From Tissierellia bacterium (lineage in GTDB: Bacteria; Bacillota; Clostridia; Tissierellales; Sedimentibacteraceae): a stretch of DNA of 58,758 bases. This document shows positions 18,781-27,432 of the stretch, in pieces. The stretch lies in the NCBI GenBank assembly GCA_012843025.1, contig DURT01000088.1, forward strand, positions 1 to 58,758. The letters are read 5' to 3'. The translations under genes and the position numbers were made by a program. Every line of letters begins with the position of its first letter. Within the stretch, counting starts at the first letter, position 1. The notes beneath the pieces were generated by a model. That model was not told the origin of the DNA, made no database searches, and saw only the letters and a program-made list of their open reading frames with translations.

Positions 18781-18848
18781 ATTTATACCATCCCTCAAAT
18801 AAAATAAATATTTGACATTTAACTATAATAATAAATTATTCAAAAAAA

Positions 18849-20678
18849 CTACTTTTCTTTGTTAAAAAATTCATAAACTGATTCTGCTGCTCTTCGATTC
18901 ATTCCCGGTACTGCTGATAGTTCTTCTATACTTTTTGTTTTAATATTTTCTACAGAACCGAATTCTTTAAGCAGGTTTATTTTTCTCTTTTCTCCTATAT
19001 TCTCAATATTGTCAAGCTCAGACTTAAACAATGTTTTATCTCTTAAATTTCTGTGATAATTAATTGCAAATCTATGAGCCTCTTCCTGAATCCTGTATAT
19101 TAACTTATAGACTAGGTCCCTTTTATTAAGTTCTATTTCCCTATTACGAAATATCAATCCTCTGGTAGTATGCTTGTCATCCTTTATCATACCACAAACT
19201 GGAATATTTAAACCAAAATTCCTTACTACTTCTTCAGCAATATTAGTTTGTCCTTTTCCCCCGTCGATTAAAATTAAATCAGGCATTTTATTAAAGCCTT
19301 TACTTTCACCCAATCCTCTGTTGATTCTTCTTTCTAACACTTCTTCCATACTCTTGTAATCATCTGGACCTGTTACTGTCTTTATTCTGAATCGACGATA
19401 GTTACTTTTATTAGGAAGGCCCTTTTCAAATACTACCATGGAACCTACAGACTGAACTCCCTGTATGTTGGAAATATCATAAGCTTCTATCCGCTTAGGC
19501 TCTTCTTCAAGCTCTAAGAGATTTTTTAGCTCTTCAAGGGCTTTCATACTTTCTTCTAAGTTTCTTCTTATCCTCTGACTTCCTTTTTCCAAAATTTCAA
19601 GGGCATTTTTCTTAGTCATCTTTACCAACATGCTTTTTTCACCCTTTACCGGAACTTTCAGACTAACCTTATTTCCTCTCTTTTCTGATAAAAGTTTTTC
19701 AAGGACTTCCATATCTTCAACGGCTGTTTCAATGTATATTTCCTTAGGTATATATACAGTACCAGTATAAAACTGAGTTAGGAAAGAGCTGATTATCTTC
19801 TCTCTGCTTTCATTTTCAATATTTGTAAGAAGATAATGTTCACTGCCTATAATTTTACCGTTTCTAATAAAGAAAATCTGTATACAAGCTTCATCTATTC
19901 CTAAAGCACTGCCTATAACATCCTGGTCTATATATGAATTTGCAGAAACCACCTTTTGCTTTTCAGAAATTACCTCTAAGGCCTTTATTTGATCCCTGTA
20001 CTTGGCAGCTTCTTCATAATCCATATTTTCAGATGCTTTAATCATTTGTTCCCTTAATGATTTAATTAGGTCTTCGCCGCCGGTTAAAAAGCCAATAGCT
20101 TTATCTACTTCTGCCCTGTACTTATCTTCATCCACATTTCCCATACAGGGAGCAGTACATCTATTTATATAGTAGTACATACATGGTCTTTGGCATTTTT
20201 TTGTGCCGTCTAATTTTAAGGAACACTTTCTAATTTTATATAAGTTTCCAATAATATCTATTATATCATTGACAGCATAGGCACTGGGATAGGGTCCAAA
20301 ATACTTAGCTCCGTCCTTTTTTACTTCTCTTACCTTGTAAATACGCGGATACTTTTCCTGAACAGATATTTTTATATATGGATATTGCTTGTCATCCCGC
20401 AATAGAGTGTTGTACTTTGGTCTGTATTTCTTAATAAAGTTTGCTTCAAGTATTAGTGCTTCTACTTCATTGTCAGTTATTATATATTCGAATTCAGAAA
20501 TATTTTTTACCATAGCCTGAATTTTAGGCGTATGATTTTTTGACTGAAAGTATTGTCTGACTCTTTTCTTTAGATTTTTAGCTTTACCTACATATATTAT
20601 TTCCCCGAAGCTGTTTTTCATTTGATATACTCCGGGACTATCAGGCAATTTCTTTAATTCTTCAAATATATTAAACAT
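18849..20678 (-). CDS. uvrC: Excinuclease ABC subunit C
   Basis: Dual-incision nuclease of nucleotide excision repair. At 609 residues it has the normal size and domain order: GIY-YIG nuclease at the N-terminus (SPGVYQMK ... YVGKAKNLKKRVRQYF), a cysteine cluster near residues 150-180, a UVR motif (YEEAAKYRDQIKALE), the RNase H-like endonuclease domain (IEAYDISNIQG ... LILIDGGKGQ) and a helix-hairpin-helix tail (NIGEKRKINLLKEFGS). AGGAGA precedes the ATG. It is probably transcribed with hprK. Confidence 0.97.
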   Translation of the reverse strand: MFNIFEELKKLPDSPGVYQMKNSFGEIIYVGKAKNLKKRVRQYFQSKNHTPKIQAMVKNISEFEYIITDNEVEALILEANFIKKYRPKYNTLLRDDKQYPYIKISVQEKYPRIYKVREVKKDGAKYFGPYPSAYAVNDIIDIIGNLYKIRKCSLKLDGTKKCQRPCMYYYINRCTAPCMGNVDEDKYRAEVDKAIGFLTGGEDLIKSLREQMIKASENMDYEEAAKYRDQIKALEVISEKQKVVSANSYIDQDVIGSALGIDEACIQIFFIRNGKIIGSEHYLLTNIENESREKIISSFLTQFYTGTVYIPKEIYIETAVEDMEVLEKLLSEKRGNKVSLKVPVKGEKSMLVKMTKKNALEILEKGSQRIRRNLEESMKALEELKNLLELEEEPKRIEAYDISNIQGVQSVGSMVVFEKGLPNKSNYRRFRIKTVTGPDDYKSMEEVLERRINRGLGESKGFNKMPDLILIDGGKGQTNIAEEVVRNFGLNIPVCGMIKDDKHTTRGLIFRNREIELNKRDLVYKLIYRIQEEAHRFAINYHRNLRDKTLFKSELDNIENIGEKRKINLLKEFGSVENIKTKSIEELSAVPGMNRRAAESVYEFFNKEK

Positions 20679-20781
20679 TGTTTCTCCTATAAAATAATAA
20701 TATTATTATACCACGTTTTCCTTAATTATAACATAATAGATGACTAATTTTCTTTTAATATTGTCAATCAGGGCTTTTTTC

Positions 20782-20810
20782 TCAAAAGAAAAACCACTAG
20801 GAAGTGGTTT
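20782..20810 (-). terminator. Rho-independent terminator of nagB
   Basis: Stem AAACCACT/AGTGGTTT with a 4-base loop, then TTCTTTTG on the minus strand, starting about 23 bases beyond the nagB stop. Confidence 0.8.
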
Positions 20811-20832
20811 AAGTAGTATTCTATTTAAGTAC

Positions 20833-21558
20833 TTATAAATACTTTGCTGCATCCTTATCTAGTATAAAGGTTACATTATTGTGAAGCTGTAAGATAGAAC
20901 CAGGAACCTGAGGGGTAACTTTTCCCTTAATACTTTTTAATATGGCATCAGACTTTGCTTCTCCTGTAGCCAACATTACTATTTTTTTAGCTGATAGAAT
21001 GGACTTCATACCCATGGTAATAGCTTTTTTGGGGACACTTTCCATATTGTCGAAAAATCTTGAATTAGCAAGGATAGTATCTTCAGTAAGTTTCACTAGG
21101 TGAGTATGAGGTTCGAAGAAATCATTAGGCTCATTAAATCCTATGTGTCCATTAGGTCCTATACCAAGAAAGAGTATATCTATAGGTCCTCTTTCCCTGA
21201 TTAAATTTTCGTAGAGATTACATTCTTCCTCCATGTCCTTTGCAACTCCATTGGGTATGTACGTATTTTCTTTTTTTATATCTATATGGGAAAAAAAGTT
21301 TTTATCCATGTAGTAGGAATAACTGCTTTCATGATTTTTATCCAATCCTACATATTCGTCTAAATTAAATGTTGTAACATCTTTAAAAGAAATATTATTG
21401 TCCTTATATGTTTCTATTACTATTCGGTACATTCCCATAGGAGTAGAACCCGTTGGAAGACCTAAGACTGCATTATTTTTTGATTTCACTGTATTTATTA
21501 AGTATTCTGCCGCTAATTGACTTACCTCTTCATAGTTGTCTTTTATTATAACTTCCAT
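20833..21558 (-). CDS. nagB: Glucosamine-6-phosphate deaminase
   Basis: Converts glucosamine 6-phosphate to fructose 6-phosphate and ammonia, feeding amino sugars into glycolysis. The 241-residue protein shows the phosphate-binding GLPTGSTP (residues 34-41), NLDEYVGL, and the catalytic LGIGPNGHIGFNEP. The ring-opening histidine follows the aspartate region as in other NagB proteins. AGGTG lies before the ATG. It has its own terminator; nagA is not adjacent. An inverted repeat ATACCA...TGGTAT (21668-21697) upstream may be a control site. Confidence 0.95.
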   Translation of the reverse strand: MEVIIKDNYEEVSQLAAEYLINTVKSKNNAVLGLPTGSTPMGMYRIVIETYKDNNISFKDVTTFNLDEYVGLDKNHESSYSYYMDKNFFSHIDIKKENTYIPNGVAKDMEEECNLYENLIRERGPIDILFLGIGPNGHIGFNEPNDFFEPHTHLVKLTEDTILANSRFFDNMESVPKKAITMGMKSILSAKKIVMLATGEAKSDAILKSIKGKVTPQVPGSILQLHNNVTFILDKDAAKYL

Positions 21559-21696
21559 TACACCTAATCCTTTCTTATGCTATTGGAAAACCTATTAATT
21601 TTTATGAAGTTTTAATTTAATATATTACATTAATTGGAATAAATCAACTATAAAATCAGACCTCAAATACCAATTATTGCAATAAATGGAATGGTA

Positions 21697-21730
21697 TATG
21701 AAAAAATCTTCTGAAAATTCAGAAGATTTT
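21697..21730 (-). terminator. Rho-independent terminator of nrdJ
   Basis: Stem AAAATCTTCTGA/TCAGAAGATTTT with a short A/T loop that begins at the nrdJ stop codon, followed on the minus strand by TTTTTTCATA. Confidence 0.88.
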
Positions 21731-24083
21731 ATCGTATGGGGCAAATACCTGTATCACAACTGTCATTTCCTACATCCAACATTCCTTCCTGAACTTCATA
21801 CTTACTTAACAAGGATGGAATAAAGGGTTTCATTTCTTTTACTCTCTTATTATATTCCTCTTCCGTTATAGCTTCATAAGGCATCAGCTGATAGAAGCTG
21901 TCATCCAAAGATAAGAAGGACAGGGCAACAATATCGTCCCAGTTATCCCATACCCACTGTTCTACTTCTTCCCATTCATGTTCCCTGACATGGACTGTAA
22001 TGGAACAGTTGTGGTCTACATAGTTTTCCATGAATAATTTATAGTTTTCCAACTGTTCAATAGCTGTTACATCATACTTAGTTTTTCCTTCTGGTGCCTT
22101 TTGTGGAAACTCTATAACCTTTGTAGTGCAAGTTTCCATATCCTGGCCTACTTCAGGATATATTGGGTAGTTCAACTCCTCACAAACTTTCACTAAAGGA
22201 TCGTGACTGTTTATTCTTACTCTTCTTACGAAGTAAGGAGCATGAGAATAATGAACTCCGCTGGATACTCCCGGAAGCTGAGACAATGTTCCTTCAGGTT
22301 TTACGGTAGTAACTAAGAGGGGAGCTTTTTGTCCTATTTCTGCAGCATACCTTTCTGCTTCATCTTTAGCAGCATCTCTTAACTTTCTCAGCAATGCTGC
22401 CTGTTCCTCCCTGCTAAGCCCTGTTGCATTAACCATGTCCTGCCACCCAGTAAGGGAACAACCTGTTAATTTATCTCTTTGTTGTACTCTGTCCCACTGG
22501 GATAGTTCCAACTCCACACAAGTCATTCTGTAAGCAGCTCTTGCAGATAACCTTTGGGCTCTTAAAAGTCCCCTTTCATCTAATTTTCCATTTTCATCAA
22601 CAAAGGCATAAACATTTACGGTAGTTAAATTGCATAGCCCTTTGTTATCCAAGAGTATTTCACCACAGGGGTTAACTCCGTTCATATTTGGTCTTCTTTT
22701 CTTTCCAGCCTCTTCGTTAACCCATCCAGGCTCTCCCGAATATCGCATTTGTTCAATTTGCCATTTCAATTGTTCCCTTGTTGGCTTTTTCCTGTAGTAT
22801 ATGGAATTATTGCTCATGGAGCGGTGGATTATATCCTTATCAACGATCCATTGGCCGTCTATCTGCTTATATAGCTTACTCTTAGCCTCAATACAATCTA
22901 CATCATCATAATCTATAAGCATTATTTCCGCAGTTCTTCTTACTCCGCCTACCACTACATTTTCACCGATAATGTTTGCTATGTCCAAACAGTCGATGGG
23001 TTTTAGCTTAAATCTTTCCTTTCCTTCAATGGCACCTCGTTTTTTGATAACCATGTCAATCTTGGTGAACATATTTTTCAAACTGGAATGACCGCTGGCA
23101 GTTCCACCGAAGGTTTTTAATACTTCTCCCTTAGGCCTTACATTGTTATAGTTAATAATGATAGTATTAATATTTCTGTATTCAGTTGAATTTATGAAAC
23201 TGAAGAAATAGTCAAGGGCCTGTACCCATCCCTCCTTACTGTCTCCCACAGTTATTCTCACAGAATTATTATGGCTGAATTCAATACCTGAATTATCCTC
23301 TCTCTTGGATTTCTCCACAGGGGTGTAATCTTCATGAATTATTTTGTAATTTCCTCTTACTTTTGGCAGCTGCTCCACATCGTCCTTTAATATTCTCACA
23401 CCTACGCCAGCTCCAATCATAAGGAGGTAAAACAAATCTCTGAAGGCCCTGAAATCATCTATTATTTCGAAGGCACAGTTGAAATTTGCCATAGGATAGT
23501 TGTAAGAAACAGGAGTACCTCCCACCCAGAAGGTTCTTCCAGATAAAAATTGCCTTAAGTTAAATATATTATCGTATAATTCCTCTGCTTCTTCCCTTTT
23601 TGTAGGAACTAGGCTACAGTTATATTCCACAGCCCTTCGTACTGTTTCCCACCAATATTCTCTTCTTCTTTCTTCAGGTAACCACCTGGAATATGTTCTG
23701 TAATATACAAAATTTCCCAACTGGTTCATGGGAGAACCTCTGTGCTTGTACTTGCTGATAAACTCCTCGCTGAGAACTTTGTGATCTCTTCTCTTTCGGG
23801 CATCCCTTGACTTATCTCTCTCATATCTGTATAATATGTATCTCTTGGCAACATCTTTTCTGACGCTGTCCATCAGGTGGTTTTCAACTAAGTCCTGCAC
23901 CATTTCCACTGTGATGGGAAAATTCTTATTTGAAAGTTCTTCTTGGATTTTTAAGCTTATGTCTCGTGCCAATTCTTCATCAACGCCGTCCTTGGTTTCT
24001 TTCATAGCTTTAATAATGGCGTTGCTAATTTTTTCAGGATTAAAATCAACGTAATTACCAGTTCTTTTTAATATTCTTATCAT
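21729..24083 (-). CDS. nrdJ: Adenosylcobalamin-dependent ribonucleoside-triphosphate reductase (class II)
   Basis: Makes deoxyribonucleotides with coenzyme B12 as radical source, independent of oxygen. The 784-residue protein has an N-terminal ATP-cone (IRILKRTGNYVDFNPEKI ... RYILYRYER, about residues 1-95), the ten-stranded barrel with NPCGEILLDNKGLCNLTTVN, and the C-terminal redox pair CDTGIC near the end, as in the monomeric Lactobacillus-type enzyme. The ATG at 24083 is chosen because a consensus promoter and NrdR boxes lie just upstream; the ATG at 24131 lies upstream of that promoter's -10. Regulation by NrdR is strongly suggested. Confidence 0.94.
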   Translation of the reverse strand: MIRILKRTGNYVDFNPEKISNAIIKAMKETKDGVDEELARDISLKIQEELSNKNFPITVEMVQDLVENHLMDSVRKDVAKRYILYRYERDKSRDARKRRDHKVLSEEFISKYKHRGSPMNQLGNFVYYRTYSRWLPEERRREYWWETVRRAVEYNCSLVPTKREEAEELYDNIFNLRQFLSGRTFWVGGTPVSYNYPMANFNCAFEIIDDFRAFRDLFYLLMIGAGVGVRILKDDVEQLPKVRGNYKIIHEDYTPVEKSKREDNSGIEFSHNNSVRITVGDSKEGWVQALDYFFSFINSTEYRNINTIIINYNNVRPKGEVLKTFGGTASGHSSLKNMFTKIDMVIKKRGAIEGKERFKLKPIDCLDIANIIGENVVVGGVRRTAEIMLIDYDDVDCIEAKSKLYKQIDGQWIVDKDIIHRSMSNNSIYYRKKPTREQLKWQIEQMRYSGEPGWVNEEAGKKRRPNMNGVNPCGEILLDNKGLCNLTTVNVYAFVDENGKLDERGLLRAQRLSARAAYRMTCVELELSQWDRVQQRDKLTGCSLTGWQDMVNATGLSREEQAALLRKLRDAAKDEAERYAAEIGQKAPLLVTTVKPEGTLSQLPGVSSGVHYSHAPYFVRRVRINSHDPLVKVCEELNYPIYPEVGQDMETCTTKVIEFPQKAPEGKTKYDVTAIEQLENYKLFMENYVDHNCSITVHVREHEWEEVEQWVWDNWDDIVALSFLSLDDSFYQLMPYEAITEEEYNKRVKEMKPFIPSLLSKYEVQEGMLDVGNDSCDTGICPIR

Positions 24084-24109
24084 TTCCCTTATCTCCCTGT
24101 TGTTTTGAT

Positions 24110-24167
24110 GTACTACATATTGTACCAACAACCTTGTAGCATGTCAATCGGATACTATATATTGTGG
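24110..24167 (-). promoter_or_regulatory. nrdJ promoter with two NrdR boxes
   Basis: On the minus strand the promoter reads TTGACA (24142-24147), a 17-base spacer and TACAAT (24119-24124). Box 1 (24152-24167) matches the NrdR consensus ACACWATATATWGTGT at 14 of 16 positions, and box 2 (24110-24125) at 11 of 16. Their centres are 42 bp apart, four helical turns, as expected for paired NrdR boxes. Box 2 covers the -10 element and box 1 lies just upstream of the -35, a layout for repression. Confidence 0.85.
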
Positions 24168-24268
24168 TACACTTTATGGGCAAAAAAATATTCCTTTGTT
24201 GAAATATCAAGGAATAATACACTTCTTAATAAATCTTAATACTTTATGGCATGAAATTAAAGATTCAT

Positions 24269-24303
24269 AATAGTCCTTAGTTTGTTTAATACTAAGGACT
24301 ATT
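24269..24303 (-). terminator. Hairpin downstream of ECF S-component gene
   Basis: A 12-bp perfect inverted repeat (AATAGTCCTTAG/CTAAGGACTATT) with an 11-base loop, starting eight bases beyond the gene end. The following minus-strand bases are only moderately T-rich, so termination strength is uncertain. Confidence 0.65.
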
Positions 24304-24310
24304 AGCTTTC

Positions 24311-24847
24311 CTATGCATTATTATATGATTCCCATTTCATGAATGTTTTAATAGCGTAAACCAGGGAAGGTATAAAAATCAATTGAATGATAATTCCTGG
24401 TAATCCTGTCACTATAGCTGTTTTAACATACATAACAGGATTCATTTTCACTCCGAATAGCTGCACCAACACAGCAACTGTTAAGCCTGCCGCAATTCTT
24501 CCAGCTATCATTGATAGAATTAATGAAGGTATGGGAGATAGTTTGAACTTTCTTACAGCCATAGATGCAGTAAATCCATAAATTCCTAATTCAACTGCCA
24601 TAATTATTGCCATTGGAAACATTACTGGCATTCCTGTCAACAGTCCACTCATTATAGGTGTTATAATTCCAAGGGCTAATGCAAGTTGTGGTGGCAGCAA
24701 AAATCCTCCGATTAAAACAGGTATGTGCATTGGTAAAGCAATGGGTCCTGTCATACCAAATATATGGAAAATCATTGGAAGTATTATTCCTATTGCTAAT
24801 AATAATCCACTTAATATTAATTCTTTTATTGTAGCTCTTTTATTCAT
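24311..24847 (-). CDS. ECF transporter S component, candidate cobamide-precursor transporter (CblT-like)
   Basis: A 178-residue membrane protein with five or six hydrophobic helices, typical of substrate-binding S components of energy-coupling-factor vitamin transporters. The N-terminus (ATIKELILSGLLLAIGIILPMIFH) and the small-residue-rich second helix fit this family. CblT of Listeria, which takes up alpha-ribazole, is one member. I infer a corrinoid-related substrate from the corrinoid genes in the window, not from residues. AAGGAGG precedes the ATG. It follows the DUF1893 gene by 20 bases in one operon. ECF A/A'/T subunits are not nearby, as usual for group II systems. Confidence 0.75.
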   Translation of the reverse strand: MNKRATIKELILSGLLLAIGIILPMIFHIFGMTGPIALPMHIPVLIGGFLLPPQLALALGIITPIMSGLLTGMPVMFPMAIIMAVELGIYGFTASMAVRKFKLSPIPSLILSMIAGRIAAGLTVAVLVQLFGVKMNPVMYVKTAIVTGLPGIIIQLIFIPSLVYAIKTFMKWESYNNA

Positions 24848-24867
24848 AGTTCCTCCTTGTAATTAGA

Positions 24868-25308
24868 TTAGCTTACAGCTCTTTTTCTTTTTATATTTTC
24901 CAAAAACTTCTCTATTTCTATTAAGAGCTCTTCAATATTGTTTGCTTTTAGGGTTAAAGTTTCAACAGGACACATTCCTGTTTGATCCCGGTTTTTAATA
25001 TAGGGAGTAATTTGGACATAATCATACTTAATATTTGCTTCCTTTAATACGTTTATTGCGTTAACAGAAATTAGTTCTGTTTTTAATTCCTTTATTTCTG
25101 CATAAGAGCATAACATTGCTGCAGCTTTTCCCGTTACTCTATCAGCTATACTGGCTCCTTTAAGGTCTTCTTTTTGTTCTCTTAAGACTGTATATAATGG
25201 ATTAATACCTTTATCATAGCTTGAAAAAATAACTTTACCTTCCTTTACTACCACCAATGTAAAATTATTCTTTTTTAATAATTCCACTGCTATATCTATA
25301 TCTTTCAT
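24868..25308 (-). CDS. DUF1893 (TM1506-like) protein
   Basis: A 146-residue soluble protein of the DUF1893 family, which has a cytidine-deaminase-like fold. The features visible are a short N-terminal strand-helix (FTLVVVKEGKVIFSSYDKGINPLY), GASIADRVTGKAAAMLCSY in the middle and a conserved CPVETL near residue 115. The catalytic role is unknown. The ATG at 25308 sits seven bases after GGAGAG; the ATG two codons upstream is too close to it. It is the first gene after a long structured leader and is paired with the ECF S component, so the two probably handle the same small molecule. Confidence 0.8.
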   Translation of the reverse strand: MKDIDIAVELLKKNNFTLVVVKEGKVIFSSYDKGINPLYTVLREQKEDLKGASIADRVTGKAAAMLCSYAEIKELKTELISVNAINVLKEANIKYDYVQITPYIKNRDQTGMCPVETLTLKANNIEELLIEIEKFLENIKRKRAVS

Positions 25309-25314
25309 TGCCAT

Positions 25315-25645
25315 CTCTCCTTTGTTCTTGTTAACATCTGCCTTCTACTACACTTAATCAAAAAATAAAAACCACAAAAGTCCTCACTAATTCTTTAGTG
25401 ATGAAAACCTTCATGGTTCATAATTCCGCTTATTAAATTTTAACTTGCTCTATACTTTTACTATACTATATGATGACCTACATCATTATCCATTAAAGGA
25501 TAGAACTTTTTAATTATGCATTAGTCATTAATGTTCGATTATTATACTATTTATATTCAATTAATTCAAGAGGTTTTGCTAATTTTTTTTGCTGTCAGTT
25601 AATAATTTGTATGAAGAAACATTTTTTATTTGACATAGGCTTATC
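25315..25645 (-). promoter_or_regulatory. 331-base structured leader upstream of the DUF1893-ECF genes
   Basis: No protein gene of usual size is present. On the minus strand there are, in order: a 6-bp inverted repeat ATGATG-5-CATCAT (25470-25486), two overlapping TATAGT -10-like elements (25460-25470) with no good -35, a tiny frame MNHEGFHH (25421-25395), and a long hairpin (25370-25418) followed by a T-rich run TTTATTTTTTG (25360-25370). The hairpin pairs AACCATGAAGG with CTTTTGTGGTT (several G-U) and has an inner CACTAA/TTAGTG stem. It resembles an attenuator about 50 bases before the DUF1893 start. No cobalamin riboswitch core was seen. Confidence 0.55.
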
Positions 25646-27379
25646 TTAAGTATAAAAGTTCATGTTATTTATGTAGTTATCTGCAAATAAATCATTATCT
25701 CCTAATTGAACATGGGTTGTATTCTCAATAATCTTATTTAGTTTTTCCTTCATATATTTGTTTAACAAGTAGAGGGATACTCCTTTACCGGCTCCGTTTC
25801 CCACTATTTTAATTTCTACCCTTGTTTTAGGAAGTAATCCTATATATTGGGCATTATGGGGATTTATATAGTTGCCGAATGCACCAGAAACTATTACTTC
25901 ATCTATATCATCCATACTTTTTCCCCATATGCCTAAAATAGTCATAATGGCTGAATAAATGGAACTTTTGCTAAGCTGTACCTGCCGTATATCCTTCTGG
26001 ATAACGTACACCCCATCCTGGTATAGGTTGTTTGGTTTATAAATTACAAAGGAGTTATTACCGTCTATTTCTTCAATTCTGTCTTTAAGTTTAGAATAAG
26101 GGTTTATTCCTGAAAATTCATCGTAACTTCGTATTCTTCCCGTTTTATCCAAAATATTATTTCTTAAAAGCTCAGCCACTATATCGATAATGCCGGAGCC
26201 GCATATACCTGTAGGTTCCTGACTGCCTACAACTTTTAATATAACTTGGTTTCCTTCTATTTTACATCTTTCTATAGCACCGGAAGCAGCTCTCATTCCA
26301 CAAGTAATATTTCCTCCTTCAAGGGCAGGACCGCAAGCAGCAGAAGTTACATAATAGCCCTTTATGTTTCCTACAGCAATTTCCCCATTCGTTCCTAAAT
26401 CTACGATGAGCATATTTTTGCTTTCTTCCTCAATAGTTAAAAGAAGAGCTACCATATCAGCACCTACAAAGCCTCCCAAGAGGGGTAAAAATTCAATTTT
26501 ACATCTTTCAGTACAAATAATCTCTGTTTCAGAGCCCCAACACTCTACCAGGTCCTTTGTTATGCCTTCAAAAGGACTTCTTCCTAATCCTTCAGGGCTT
26601 AAACCTAAAAATAGGTGGTGCATTAAGGTGTTACCACAAAGAACTATATGGTAGAGGTTCTCCGGCAAATCTGGCAACTGTTCCTTGGCACTTTCTAATA
26701 ATTTATTCAAGGTAGAAATAATTTTTTTGTTTAATTCTTTTAATCCTTCTTCCGTCTTTCCGTAATTTATTCTAGTTACTAAATCCGCCCCCATAGCTAC
26801 CTGGCTGTTAACATCGGATAATGTACTTAATAATTTACCTGTTATAAGATCATAGATATATATAACAACAGTAGTTGTCCCAATATCTACAGCTGCTCCG
26901 TACAAAACCTTTGAACTGTCCCCGGGTAGCACATCGATTATACTGTCTTCATATTTAACAAAGGTCATACCTTGAACATTATTATTGTATAACCTATAAA
27001 ACTTTTTTAACAGATAAGGGTCACAGCCTTTTAATAGTTCATTCTTTCTTTTCTCCAGATCATTTTTTTCTAAGTAGAATTTCCTTACATGGGGGTTGAA
27101 TTGATAGTTTTCGATTTTTGATGTTAATATGGGAACATCCATTGAGTCGTATCCATCAGTAATAACTGTGATATTTTCCATAACAGGTGTTTTACATGCC
27201 AGTACTTCTTCTACCTTGTTATTCCTGCTTATTTTTACTTTACATTTACCGCATGTTCCCTTACCGCCACAAACTAAATTTAAGAAAATCCCTGCTTCTT
27301 CAAAGGCTTTAGATAGGAGAGTACCTTCCTTCACTTTTACTGTTAAGTTTTCATTTGAAAAATTAATAATGTATTCCAT
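25646..27379 (-). CDS. RACo-like ATP-dependent reductive activator of corrinoid proteins
   Basis: A 577-residue protein with an N-terminal plant/adrenodoxin-type [2Fe-2S] ferredoxin domain (C37, C43, C46, C62 in the spacing CX5CX2CX15C), a linker, and a C-terminal ASKHA-type ATPase domain with GAAVDIGTTTVVIYIYD, DLGTNGEIAVG and SGAFGNYINP. RACo and its relatives use ATP to reduce inactive Co(II) corrinoid proteins to Co(I). The protein has no partner corrinoid protein or methyltransferase directly beside it. It lies 53 bases after the M20 hydrolase, with a hairpin between, so it may have its own transcript. Family assignment is firm; the target is unknown. Confidence 0.85.
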   Translation of the reverse strand: MEYIINFSNENLTVKVKEGTLLSKAFEEAGIFLNLVCGGKGTCGKCKVKISRNNKVEEVLACKTPVMENITVITDGYDSMDVPILTSKIENYQFNPHVRKFYLEKNDLEKRKNELLKGCDPYLLKKFYRLYNNNVQGMTFVKYEDSIIDVLPGDSSKVLYGAAVDIGTTTVVIYIYDLITGKLLSTLSDVNSQVAMGADLVTRINYGKTEEGLKELNKKIISTLNKLLESAKEQLPDLPENLYHIVLCGNTLMHHLFLGLSPEGLGRSPFEGITKDLVECWGSETEIICTERCKIEFLPLLGGFVGADMVALLLTIEEESKNMLIVDLGTNGEIAVGNIKGYYVTSAACGPALEGGNITCGMRAASGAIERCKIEGNQVILKVVGSQEPTGICGSGIIDIVAELLRNNILDKTGRIRSYDEFSGINPYSKLKDRIEEIDGNNSFVIYKPNNLYQDGVYVIQKDIRQVQLSKSSIYSAIMTILGIWGKSMDDIDEVIVSGAFGNYINPHNAQYIGLLPKTRVEIKIVGNGAGKGVSLYLLNKYMKEKLNKIIENTTHVQLGDNDLFADNYINNMNFYT

Positions 27380-27391
27380 CTCTTTTACCTA

Positions 27392-27420
27392 AATAATAAG
27401 GGGGATGTCCATCCCCCTAT
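27392..27420 (-). terminator. Hairpin between M20 hydrolase and RACo-like gene
   Basis: A perfect 8-bp stem AGGGGGAT/ATCCCCCT with a 4-base loop (27399-27418), followed on the minus strand by TATTATTT. It could terminate the transporter-hydrolase operon, but the T-tract is mixed. Confidence 0.65.
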
Positions 27421-27432
27421 ATGTTATTCATA

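Noticed and set aside
24084-24131. Longer start for nrdJ at 24131
   Set aside because: The consensus -10 and an NrdR box lie inside this extension, so it cannot be translated from that promoter.
25315-25645. Cobalamin riboswitch before the DUF1893-ECF genes
   Set aside because: No B12-box GCCACTG-like core or multi-branch structure of the needed size was seen.
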